Positions 51,369 through 64,000 of a stretch of 64,000 nucleotides of DNA are shown here, one piece after another. Each line of letters begins with the position of its first letter. Position 1 is the stretch's first letter. Below the pieces are notes generated by a model that was given only the letters and a program-made list of their open reading frames with translations, searched no databases and was not told where the DNA came from. Source of the DNA: Laetiporus sulphureus 93-53 (taxonomy: Eukaryota; Basidiomycota; Agaricomycetes; Polyporales; Laetiporaceae); assembly GCF_001632365.1 (NCBI RefSeq), contig NW_024468511.1, positions 673,550-737,549 on the forward strand, read 5' to 3'. The position numbers were made by a program, and so were the translations under genes.

Positions 51369-52934
51369 ATGATGATATCTCTCAACGTGCTGAAGTCCGC
51401 TCATGCTCGCTTCTCCAGTGTTCTGTGGTCAGGATGCAGGGCCGCAAGAAAGTTCGCGATCCTCGCAGATGATACAGGGGCCCAGCCGCTCAACAGGTCC
51501 TACCTGTACGGTTAGTTCTGCTACGACCGTGCGACATCCTAATCACCTATGATGAAACACCAGTGCCCGCGTCGAATGACCGCATGTTGGAGAAATCACT
51601 CTCGACGGAGTCCGATGTGATCATTTACGACTTGGAAGACAGCGTGCCTCCCTCTGCGTCGGACAAGAACGCTGCTCGCGAGAGGCTGCAGAGATTTCTC
51701 CATGTAAGCATGGGCTTGCATTCGCTGTGTTCGCCCAGTGGCCTCATGCCATGCGGTCGTATAGACGAAATTAGAGGCAGAACTGCCCCGTCCAGAGCGA
51801 ATCGCTGTCAGGCTTAACTCGATCAACACACCATTCTTCGGGAGTGACATTGCGCAAGCTGTAAGTATTCTGTTGGCCTTGGATCATGTTCATTGAGGAT
51901 AGAGCATCCTCGGGACGCAGTTGCGGATCCCATCCATCCGAACGTTCATCTTGCCGAAAGTAAACTCAGCGCAGGACCTCCATCATGTATCTCGAGAGAT
52001 CTACAACGCTACCCAACTGCAGAGTGTCCGAGACCCACGACTGCAGCCTCTGCGGCTGGTCGCCAGCATCGAGAGCGCGCGGTCAATGGTGAATCTGAAA
52101 GACATTGCTGGCTGGCAGTGTGAGTACGGGCCCTCCTTAGGAGTGACCTTGTCAGCGCTTCTGGTATGTTTCCCGCCAGATTCTACTTCATCTCTTCCTG
52201 AGTTCTTTGCTGCAGTTTGCCGCGGAAGATTGTGGGTGGTTCCCGACATCCCGAGCGCCGACTGACCAGGCCTCTCAGATTGTGCCGACAGCGGCATCAT
52301 ACGCACGAAGTCTCGGACAGAGCTTCTCTTCACGCGTTCTCAGATCGCGATCACTGCGAAGGCGTTTGGCTTAGACGCCATTGACATGGTAAAACTCTGA
52401 TCCAACACCTGAATGTGGTGGTCTCATCCTTGCACAAAGGTCTGTGTTAACTACAGGGACCTCGACTACCTGAAAGAGGAATGCGAGGATGGTAGAAGGC
52501 TGGGGTACAATGGCAAAGTCAGTCATGCGCCATTCCTACGCGATGCCGTCTGAACCCAATTCCTACCTTTTCAGCAAGCCATTCATCCAACGCAAGTCGC
52601 TATAATCCAGTCGACATTCGTACCTACTGAGAAAGGTTGGAAGCCCATATCACCAAGTTATCGTAGTTCGCTGAAGGCCCAACGTGACAGAGATCCTACG
52701 CGCCGCGAAGATATTGCATCGCATGCAAAAGGCACACTCTGAAGCACAAAGGGGTGCAATCGGGCTTGAGCTCGAAGGAGGTGGCAAAGAAATGATCGAT
52801 GCCCCGATGATCAAGCAGGTATGAATGCGAATTTGGCAGCGCGCATGCTCTTACAGTATGATCTGTAGGCGGAGAACACCATTCGTATCGCAAACGCTGC
52901 AGGCCTTACTGGTATTATTCCACAGTTTGATTGA
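51369..52934 (+). CDS. CitE-like (HpcH/HpaI aldolase/citrate lyase beta) protein, probably mitochondrial
   Basis: Similar to CLYBL/CitE proteins, which act on acyl-CoA substrates such as malyl- or citramalyl-CoA with Mg2+. The start MMISLNVLKSAHARFSSVL opens a basic, Ser-rich presequence suited to mitochondria. Next come RSYLYVPASNDRMLEKSL, DVIIYDLEDSVPPSASDKNA, RIAVRLNSINTPFFGSD, FILPKVNSAQDLHHV and LVASIESARSMVNLKDIAG. The conserved FAAEDYCADSGIIRT needs a 16-nt exon at 52216-52231. It continues VNYRDLDYLKEECEDG, GYNGKQAIHPTQVAIIQSTF and IGLELEGGGKEMIDAPMIK, and ends GIIPQFD at 52932-52934. About 370 residues, eight or so introns. Confidence 0.86.
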
Positions 52935-53113
52935 CAGCATTGTTTCAGACCGTTGTAAGATACTTATTACTCGAGAAGAACTATGTCGCCGACAGCTTGT
53001 GCTGTATTGAGCGTGGAACGCCACTACCATGATACAACGGAATGCAAGTTACAGTTATGGTACAGGGAGACAACGATAGTACAGACCCACTCTTCGGCTC
53101 ATCTCAATTGAGG

Positions 53114-54885
53114 TCAAGCTTTCCAAGCGTCATCCCAGCCAAGCGCGCTCCGGTCCCAGTTTCCCGCCTTTTGCCCATGTGTGACCCAGCCCAGCGTGTC
53201 CATCACAATACCTGTTGCCCTGACGAAGATTGTCCCGTCTACCTTCGCCATACCCTTGTGCGTTTCGTGTCCCTCCGCGTCAAAAGCCCCAATCGCGCCT
53301 CCGGCAGGTGTACGTCCATACTCCTGCGCAGCATAATACAACGCGCGTATCGCTTTAAGTGTATGCGCGTCCGGCGCGTACAAGACAGAGGAGATGATGG
53401 CTGGCCACGGGTTGACGTATGCTGGGTTGTGGGGATCACCGATTACAGTGGCGTCGGGCATCGGTCCAACACCCCGCCGCAAAGGAGGGCGGGGCGTGGC
53501 CGTGTAAGACATCAGCAGTTCTGGGTTGATCCTCGGACGTCCGCGTATGGTGAGATACATCAGCAAGACTGGCACGAGCGCGCGTAGCAGCGACGCCTTG
53601 CTCTCCATCGTCGGGATAGCCTTCAAAAGCGAAGGCACAAACAAGGACGCGTTGAGAACGTGCATCAGGAAGAAGTCCAGACGTGCTTCACGCCCGGGCT
53701 TTCCGGTGCCAGCGAATAGGAGCGTGGTCGTCCAAAGGAGCTCTTCGACCTTCTCGTCGAGCTCTTGCTGCCCCCGGCTGGTGTCGACCTGCCACTGAGC
53801 GGCAAGCCGACGGATCTCCTCTGGTCTTCCTGGACTTTCCAAGGCGTTCTTGATGCGCATGCTTAGGAGCGCGTCTGGGTCGTATGGCATCACCGGCATC
53901 ATCGCGGGGGAGACGTATGCCTCTCGCAAGATAGCGAGTAGCGAGCGGCCGCGTGAAGGTTGGCGGTGAGCAATGCTTGCTGTGGCTGAATCATGAGGAA
54001 CTTGTTGCTGCTTTGAAGGAGAGAGGTCAAATATCTCAGGAACAAAAGGTGAATGAACAGCTGTTTGGGCGAGGGCTGCGCGGTGTCGTTAGTCAGTATC
54101 AGTGCAGCAGTGAGAGGTTTGCACCTTGGGCGACCATGGCATCGCTGCCGAATTCAACGCCATACTAAGGATAGGTTAGTTGCGCACATCGTCATGTAGG
54201 CGAGCTACTGACTCCTGTCTGAATGAGCGGATGAACACTGCACATCACGCCGGAGTAAGCACCCTTCGCGTGCGTTGTAAGCAGCTCTTAGACTCAAGTA
54301 CTCACGCGCCGCCCACGAGTCTCAGTAACATGAGGACACCGTCTCCATTGGCAGAGGGCGAGAACACGTATTTCTCGAGTACTTCGCCAGCGCCCTGGCT
54401 GGCGATCTCGGAAGTGAAGAATACCAGGAAGTTTGCATAGTACCTAGAGGATACGTCATGAGCTTTCTAAAGCTGAGGGAGTCTCTGGAGACACACTTCT
54501 CTTGCCCCAGATATTCTGTCCAATTATGAGACGTCAAGGTGATATGCTGCTCCTCTACGAAGCCTTCTTTCCTATTTGCCAAATGGAGTGGGGACAGTGA
54601 TCCTTTCTCTGCATCACAGATTGCCTCGAGAAGCTTTGGAGGAGCTCCGAGATCATATGCAGCTAACAGGCTGAGGCACTTGCATTTGAGCGAAACAGCC
54701 TGAGAAACTAATCATGCTGCTTACTGGTGGCTTAGATGGTTGTGAAAACCGATTTTGCCGAAAAAGCAGTGGTGCGTCTTCCTGTCTTTTTCCAGGAGAC
54801 GTTCGGCCGCCGCTTTCGACTCTGCAGTAGAACCTGGCACGTTCAATATGCCCTGATGGATGGTAGGAGCCAATGTGGATGCCAT
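53114..54885 (-). CDS. questin oxidase-like (AflY/DUF4243) protein, frame uncertain in the middle
   Basis: Belongs to the questin oxidase-like family, whose fungal members include Baeyer-Villiger-type enzymes of anthraquinone pathways; the role of this copy is unknown. Exons: MASTLAPTIHQGILNVPGS, HCFFGKIGFHNHLSHHLLAA, YDLGAPPKLLEAICDAEKG, HITLTSHNWTEYLGQEKYYA, then LLRLVGGAVHPLIQTGYGVE (needs a 25-nt exon at 54213-54237), SDAMVAQALAQTAVH, and the last exon with LLAILREAYVSPAMMPVMPY, FFLMHVLNASLFVPSLLKAI and LLMYLTIRGRPRINPELL to 53114. Between ALAQTAVH and the last exon (about 53.95-54.09 kb) the frame changes and no normal intron explains it. No other pathway genes are adjacent, so it is not evidently in a biosynthetic cluster. 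Confidence 0.75.
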
Positions 54886-55594
54886 TTGCACTCGGAGAGA
54901 AGACGTTATGGCACTCAGTCGCAAGTGCGGACGAAGACAGGACATAAACGAAAGCGAGACAGCGCACAAGTCAACGTCGAATCCTATATAACCCCTCCCC
55001 CCTGACATGTGGGGTGTCTTTATAATGGACGTACAGCTGGATCCGTCACAAGATATGTCATGGGGCAAGTACCCACCAATGCTAGAGTTTATCAGACCTC
55101 CCCCCCTCTCAACGCTGGCCCCCCCGGATTGATCGGATGAGAGTACGCAGTGAAACGCGACTCTCGCGTGGACCAACGCGGATTGTCGTCCTCTTGTATC
55201 AGGCGGCCACAAACAATTGCGGCGGTGTTGTGCAAAGCTGCTCAGAACGTAAATAGTCCGTGCATCGAGCTTTCATAGCAGGGACAGAAGGTTTTGAACA
55301 GTGAAAGAATGGATTTGTCGGAGGGATTCCGAAGAATTCAGCTGGCACTCACTGCTCTGCGTTCTTGCTTAGTCATAGGCTGCTCTCACGGCATCAAGGA
55401 CGTGATCGAAGCTCCTGCCAGTTGCCGCAATACTTACCATCTCGCATTGCACTTCTCTTGCCGTCGTTCTCCTCTTGCCGTCGTTCTCGAACTACGCAGC
55501 CCGTTTGCCATCACTCTGCAGGCTGCTCGTCTGTTGCTTCAATCTGGCCTCCAGCGATACGCTCAATTACGGCAACTCACTCTAACTTCGTCCA
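54886..55594. other. intergenic, divergent promoter region
   Basis: About 700 bases between the starts of the questin-oxidase-like gene and PRP2. It contains C-rich runs near 54.99 and 55.08-55.13 kb and, in the PRP2 leader at about 55459-55490, two tandem copies of a tcttgccgtcgttctc unit. An open frame at 55294-55701 overlaps the PRP2 start but has no coding support before it. Confidence 0.5.
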
Positions 55595-59442
<3,848 letters not shown>

Positions 59443-59666
59443 GATCGTGGACATCGGCTTGATGTACTTCATATTGCTTTACGTTACGTTACGCTTTCTA
59501 CTCTCGATTGCACCGCCGCCATCTGAGATTGAATAGAACGAGCGCTTGAGTAGCGTTTACACCCAAACGCGATCACGTGATAGCCTCATTGTCCTGTTGA
59601 GTTTGAAGTTGACTTCCTTTCTGCGTCTTCTCCGCGGCGGTCTCGCTTCAAACTGTATCATTAGCC

Positions 59667-62664
59667 ATGCTTGCCTCTCCTTCACGCGCTGAGCTATCCC
59701 CGACACCTCCGCATACGACGACCGTTGAAGCCGATGCTCCTGCGTCTCCTGCAGTGTCTCCTGCACTGTCCGATCCCCTGACCGACCTTTCAATCTACGA
59801 TGTTTCATTCTCATACGAAATGGATGAGGACGGTAATTATAAGCGGATATCCAAGGGTTCTCCCAAGACCTCCGCACAGGATTCGCCTCCCACTCCGGAA
59901 GAGTTTCCCAAAGTGGGAGGTAGCAGGCGTTCCTCATCCAATTCACATTCAGATTCGTTGCCACCCGCTCTATCTGAGAGCCTGTTGAGCTCGTCCGAAC
60001 GCGCTCCCGCCCCTGTACCACGCTCTTTCCGAAGAATTGCTTCTGGGCCACTTCTAACGCCAGCCGCGTCGTCTTCTACTCGGTCAAGCCTTGTACATCC
60101 GTCTACCGGTGGTGGCACTGCACGAAGATTAGGCGGAGCACGCCGCGTCAAACGAGAAGAACGCGAAGAGGCGGAGGCTCTCCTCCGATCCCAACCTCAA
60201 GCCGTCGAGGAAAAGGGAAACGACGGCAACAATGCGCAAGGATCATCACTGCGCTCCTCCATTCCCTTCCGTTCTGCGCGCTCGTCGAACAGGAAGGGCG
60301 GCATCGAGAAGGTCGTAGAAGAACCGAACGCTGAGGAGAACGATGCACTGGATCCGTGGCTGCAGCAGCACAAACGTCCTGCCAGGCCACGTCGCTCTAT
60401 GAGCTTCGGCGGGTCCGGGGAAGTTGGGGCGGAGCCAGAAGTGTCTGCTTTATCCTATTTGCAGCTTCAACAAGCCTATCTGCGGCCAGGAACATCTATG
60501 GGGATGCTTGGACGCGGAGCGCGACGTATGACTGCTGAGGAGAAGACACGGAAGGAGCGCGAAATTGCGCTAGAGGAAGGTATGTAGCTTGTATTGTGAC
60601 GACATCCTGCGAGATATATTTAAACGTTTGCAGGGTATGCACGTCGCGAAGCAGAGCAAGCTGTGGAGGCCGAACGTATGTAAGCATTACAACGTCTCGC
60701 GCTGCCGCTGACAATGTGTACCGTTGATAACAGACAGGTCGCATGCAGCGGCGCAGCGCGTGCCTTCGCCGCCAGGCACGTCGAATGGCCGTACTTCCGG
60801 TCGAAAGAATTCGGAGACGCTGGGTTCTGGTACAGATTCCTCGCCCACCGCAGTTGATGGGGCGCCGCGAAGGTCACTACCAAAGCATACATATGCAGCA
60901 ACCAATGATCCTCCACTTTCCTCGTTAGACGTAAATCCACGTCGTCGGCGTGCGCCCACTACATCTGACGTGCTCGCCACGAGCGTGACAGCCACAGCTG
61001 TGGAACCGGAGGCACCTTTAGCTGGTCAATTATGGGCTAATGGTGACAGGGGAGAATGGGATCAAGACGTGGCATATGGGTCGAGGTCACAGCCGGCTAG
61101 CGTGTCTGCGAACTTCCCTTCATCTCAGCACGCACAGCCAGCCCAGATATCTGCAGCAATATCAGCGCAGAGCGTTACGCCTGGTCCTGACGCGCGATCG
61201 CGTACTATTATCGTATGTCATGCAATTGGCTTGGTGCGTACATAAAGTGACGCGGTCTTGGCGTACAGGTCAATAAGAGGTCATATACCCGCCTTGATTT
61301 GATAGGCAAGGGCGGGTCGTCTCGCGTATATCGCGTAATGAGTCCGACAAGCGAGATCTTCGCGATTAAGCGGGTTGCACTTGACAAGACGGACGGAGAA
61401 ACAATGAAAAGCTATATGAACGAAATATCACTGCTGCGGCGCCTCTCGGGCAACAATCGCATCATTAGGCTCATTGATAGCGAAGTCAAGCCTGGACTTC
61501 ATGGGTCGAGGGGCCATTTGTTGCTGGTGATGGAGTGTGGTGAGATCGGTGAGTGTTCATGGTATTCGCGAAAGAATCTAGCAAATACACACGTCACTTC
61601 CCAGATCTGGCGAGGCTATTGCAGGAGCAGCAAAAATACCCTCTGGATCCAGTGTGGATAGCATGTTATTGGAAACAAGTCAGTGAGAACAGCTGTTTCA
61701 AGGTGCCCTCAACGCTCACCATATCCATGAATATCAGATGTTGCAAGCCGTCCATATTATTCATGAAGAGAGGGTCGTTCACTCAGATCTCAAGCCTGCT
61801 AACTTTGTGCTCGTCCGCGGTCAGTTAAAGCTCATCGACTTCGGTATTGCGAATGCCATCGCGAACGACACCACAAACATTCATCGCGACTGTCAGGTAC
61901 GGATCGTCTAACAGCCGTTGCATGTCCGGGTGGTTACTGAGGTCGACGCAGATCGGGACCGTCAACTATATGTCGCCCGAAGCCATCGAAACTCCAAATG
62001 GGAACCACAAACTCAAAGTCGGCCGACCCAGCGACGTATGGTCTCTGGGCTGCATCTTGTACCAGATGGTGTACGGAAAGCCACCATTCTATCATTTGTC
62101 GATGGTCCACAAGATGCAAGCTATACCCGATGCCTCGCGTCCCATTGTATTTCCCAGAAGCGTGTCCTCACTTGATCCGACTGATCCGGAAAAACCCATA
62201 GCAGTGCTCGTACCGAAAGCTGTCATTGAGGACATGCAGAGTTGTCTTAAGCGGGATCCGAAAAGCCGCATGACGATTCCGCAGTTGTTGAGGCAGGGAT
62301 GGCTGACGATGCAGGACGGTAAGCGACTCTCAAGCTATCGGGAACGTGCGTCGGACTGATGAAAGGGATTCAACCAGCTCCACCGCCTCCTCCTCCGCCA
62401 CCTCCGCCGCCTCCTCCACCGGCAGACATATCCTCTCCATTGATGAACGATGATGAGGCAATCATCAACCCGTATTATATAGAACAACTCATGCGGTACT
62501 CCATGTCTCTTGACCGAAAGGGTGCACACATGAGCGACGAGTGGTTTGCCGAGGAGGCACAGGTGCGTGCGCTGATCCCGTTTGGCGTCTACATGTGTTG
62601 CTGATCTTGATGATCTCATCGTTGTCAGCGATTGGTTCAAGAGCTCCGAAGCGTTAGGCGTTGA
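59667..62664 (+). CDS. MPS1: MPS1/TTK spindle checkpoint kinase
   Basis: Dual-specificity kinase of the spindle assembly checkpoint and spindle-pole duplication. The N-terminal 500 or so residues are Ser/Pro/Arg-rich and disordered, including a charged helix split by introns ([32 protein letters not shown]). The kinase domain follows: [73 protein letters not shown] with the HSD typical of Mps1, [52 protein letters not shown]. After the kinase domain an intron-linked tail carries 14 or so consecutive prolines (about 62377-62420) and [15 protein letters not shown]. Stop at 62662-62664; about 850 residues. Confidence 0.92.
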
Positions 62665-63240
62665 GTGATTGCGAGGCTGCCATCGTCTGTGCGCCGCATG
62701 AGTGTCAGTCAAGTTTACTTGGCTTCGGTCTTGCATGTGTGCGGTGTGATATGGTGTCATCCCGTAAACGCACGTGGAGCGTACGTCCCTGATCGCGTTC
62801 GTGTCCTGCGCTAAATGGACACGGGTTCCTCCGTCATAGAATGCATTTCGTCAGCTACTGCTTTGATTGTTTTGCTACTTGCTGTATAGTTATTCTTGAG
62901 TCCGTCACATACGATACCTCACACACCGCTCTCTTGCATGCACATTTCCACTGCACCTCCCTGTCATTTCCCGTATGTTCTCACTAAACTGTCAAGAGTA
63001 TCTGTATCACTACATTCTCCTGCCACCTAAAGTTCCTAGAACAACACATGGCCCGAGCACAACAGACGAGAACACATCACGTATACCCGAATCTTCGCGT
63101 TCTTGTCACTCCAATTACCCCTTGAATACCGCCTCGTTCACATGCCAGCGCTCCGAGCTTCAGAATCCATACTGGACAAGATACGTGAGGCATACCATAT
63201 GTGGAGCTCTCGACTAGTGTCCGACCGTTCTCTTACCCAT

Positions 63241-63269
63241 ACCTCTTTACTCGGTCCCGGCTACTGCAG
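63241..63269 (+). repeat. 29-base direct repeat, copy 1
   Basis: The unit reads acctctttactcg, then gt, then cccggctactgcag. It matches copy 2 at 27 of 29 bases. Confidence 0.7.
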
Positions 63270-63326
63270 GTCGTGGGGCACAGTGACACCATCCTCTTGA
63301 CTACCGACCATCTGGTCCCGTACCCT

Positions 63327-63355
63327 ACCTCTTTACTCGCCCCCGGCTACTGCAG
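63327..63355 (+). repeat. 29-base direct repeat, copy 2
   Basis: Second copy, 86 bases after the first, with cc in place of gt in the middle. Both copies are preceded by related ccgacc strings, so the duplicated unit may be longer. Confidence 0.7.
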
Positions 63356-63771
63356 AAAAGAAGACTGGGAACTGGACATGACCACGGCCTATCCGAAGCT
63401 GTCCCGGTCTGAGAGCGCTGTCAGTGAACAATAATATGCCTCGAAATATCTGCGCAGTGAACGCAACTTCATTTTGCCTTGGTACTTACCCTCTCAGGTG
63501 AAACTTCGAGGTAAGGCGCTTCGTACGTCTCCCTTGTATGGATACGGCGGTGAATAATAGCAGAGGGAATAATTCGTAGTCCATGATTCTACCGCGAATG
63601 CACTGGCAGCATGCGTAGAACTCTTTTCCCCTGAAGGACTTCTGTCTTGGATAAATGTTCAGTATTTAATTTCATATCAGGAAAAATAGTGTTCTCATAC
63701 GCCGGCAACGAAGAAAGCTTTTCCTAAAACAGAACTTAAAATATTCTTAATGTGTGACTTTCCATCTTATT

Positions 63772-64000
63772 ATGCAGGCTGTAAGTCTACCAGCATTCCC
63801 ACGAGCTGCTAAGTCATCCAGCATGCCTCACGCTCTCATCAACAAACCTGCCCCTTCGTTGTCTCTGCCAGATGCGAAGGGCGAAACGTATACCTTGGCA
63901 CCCGGGACGAAAGGAGTACCGACTGCGCTGTTCTTCTACCCTGAATCTGGTACGATAGCCGGATAGGACATGATTCCGATGGTTCCTGATCCAATTGGGT
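63772..64000 (+). CDS. DOT5: PrxQ/Dot5-type peroxiredoxin, 5' part only
   Basis: The first exon of a thiol peroxidase of the bacterioferritin-comigratory/PrxQ group, which in yeast (Dot5) acts in the nucleus. The sequence LINKPAPSLSLPDAKGETYT (beta-hairpin start) and VPTALFFYPESG match the thioredoxin fold leading to the catalytic Cys, which must lie in the next exon: a GTACGA donor follows at about 63949 and the gene runs off the window. Two in-frame starts are possible: 63772, with a short basic Ala/Ser leader (MQAVSLPAFPRAAKSSS) that could target an organelle, and 63823 (MPHALINKPAP). Without the active site the call rests on the fold strands. Confidence 0.65.

Larger units (their letters stand above)
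62665..63771. other. intergenic, upstream of the peroxiredoxin gene
   Basis: About 1.1 kb with no gene I can support. The notable content is a 29-base direct repeat at 63241 and 63327. The last 150 bases are AT-rich, as expected for a promoter. Confidence 0.5.

Noticed and set aside
61780..61800. HSD in place of HRD in MPS1 as a dead-kinase mark
   Set aside because: This is a usual feature of the Mps1/TTK family.

Overview
The window is nuclear DNA from a filamentous basidiomycete, most likely a mushroom-forming agaricomycete. The evidence is compact genes on both strands, many GT..AG introns of roughly 50-60 nt, short intergenic spacers, GC-balanced coding sequence, and protein versions typical of that group (multi-domain fungal PKC1, a DASH subunit, a VNX1-type antiporter, a 'DNA breaking-rejoining' tyrosine recombinase). 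There is one 270-base run of N at 36526-36795. No rRNA, tRNA, CRISPR or bacterial-type operon structure was seen. All coding spans below are genomic and include introns.

Layout: 0-12 kb holds the 3' half of DDB1 (+), a vacuolar VNX1-type cation/H+ antiporter (-), an orphan Ser-rich protein (-), a HIT-domain protein (-), a SAM methyltransferase (+) and the mitochondrial SHE9/MDM33 protein (-). A 2 kb gene-poor stretch follows, then NADPH-cytochrome P450 reductase (+), YAE1 (-), the HUT1 UDP-galactose transporter (+), a STYX-like pseudophosphatase (-) and a ZNG1-like CobW GTPase (+). At 23.3-24.6 kb sits a tyrosine-recombinase gene with an in-frame stop just before its catalytic tyrosine. EFL1 (+) and a CDC25-type RasGEF (+) fill 24.9-34 kb. 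From 34 to 37.6 kb there is a gene-poor, partly unsequenced tract with possible decayed exons and hairpins. The right third is dense: DAD1 (+), PKC1 (-), an orphan acidic protein (+), an endosulfine (+), POL12 (+), CWF19 (+), a CitE-like lyase (+), a questin-oxidase-like protein (-), PRP2 (+), MPS1 (+) and the first part of a PrxQ/Dot5-type peroxiredoxin (+).

Most genes are single-copy housekeeping functions: DNA repair and replication (DDB1, POL12), splicing (CWF19, PRP2), ribosome maturation (YAE1, EFL1), mitosis (DAD1, MPS1, endosulfine) and signalling (CDC25, PKC1). They are not a pathway cluster; several divergent pairs share short promoters. I found no convincing new multi-gene system. 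The most interesting points are gene-structure oddities: a 4-nt internal microexon in the methyltransferase, further 10-, 16- and 25-nt exons, a start-codon-only first coding exon in PKC1, the pseudophosphatase active site that keeps Cys but loses Arg, and the recombinase whose frame is cut just before its nucleophile.
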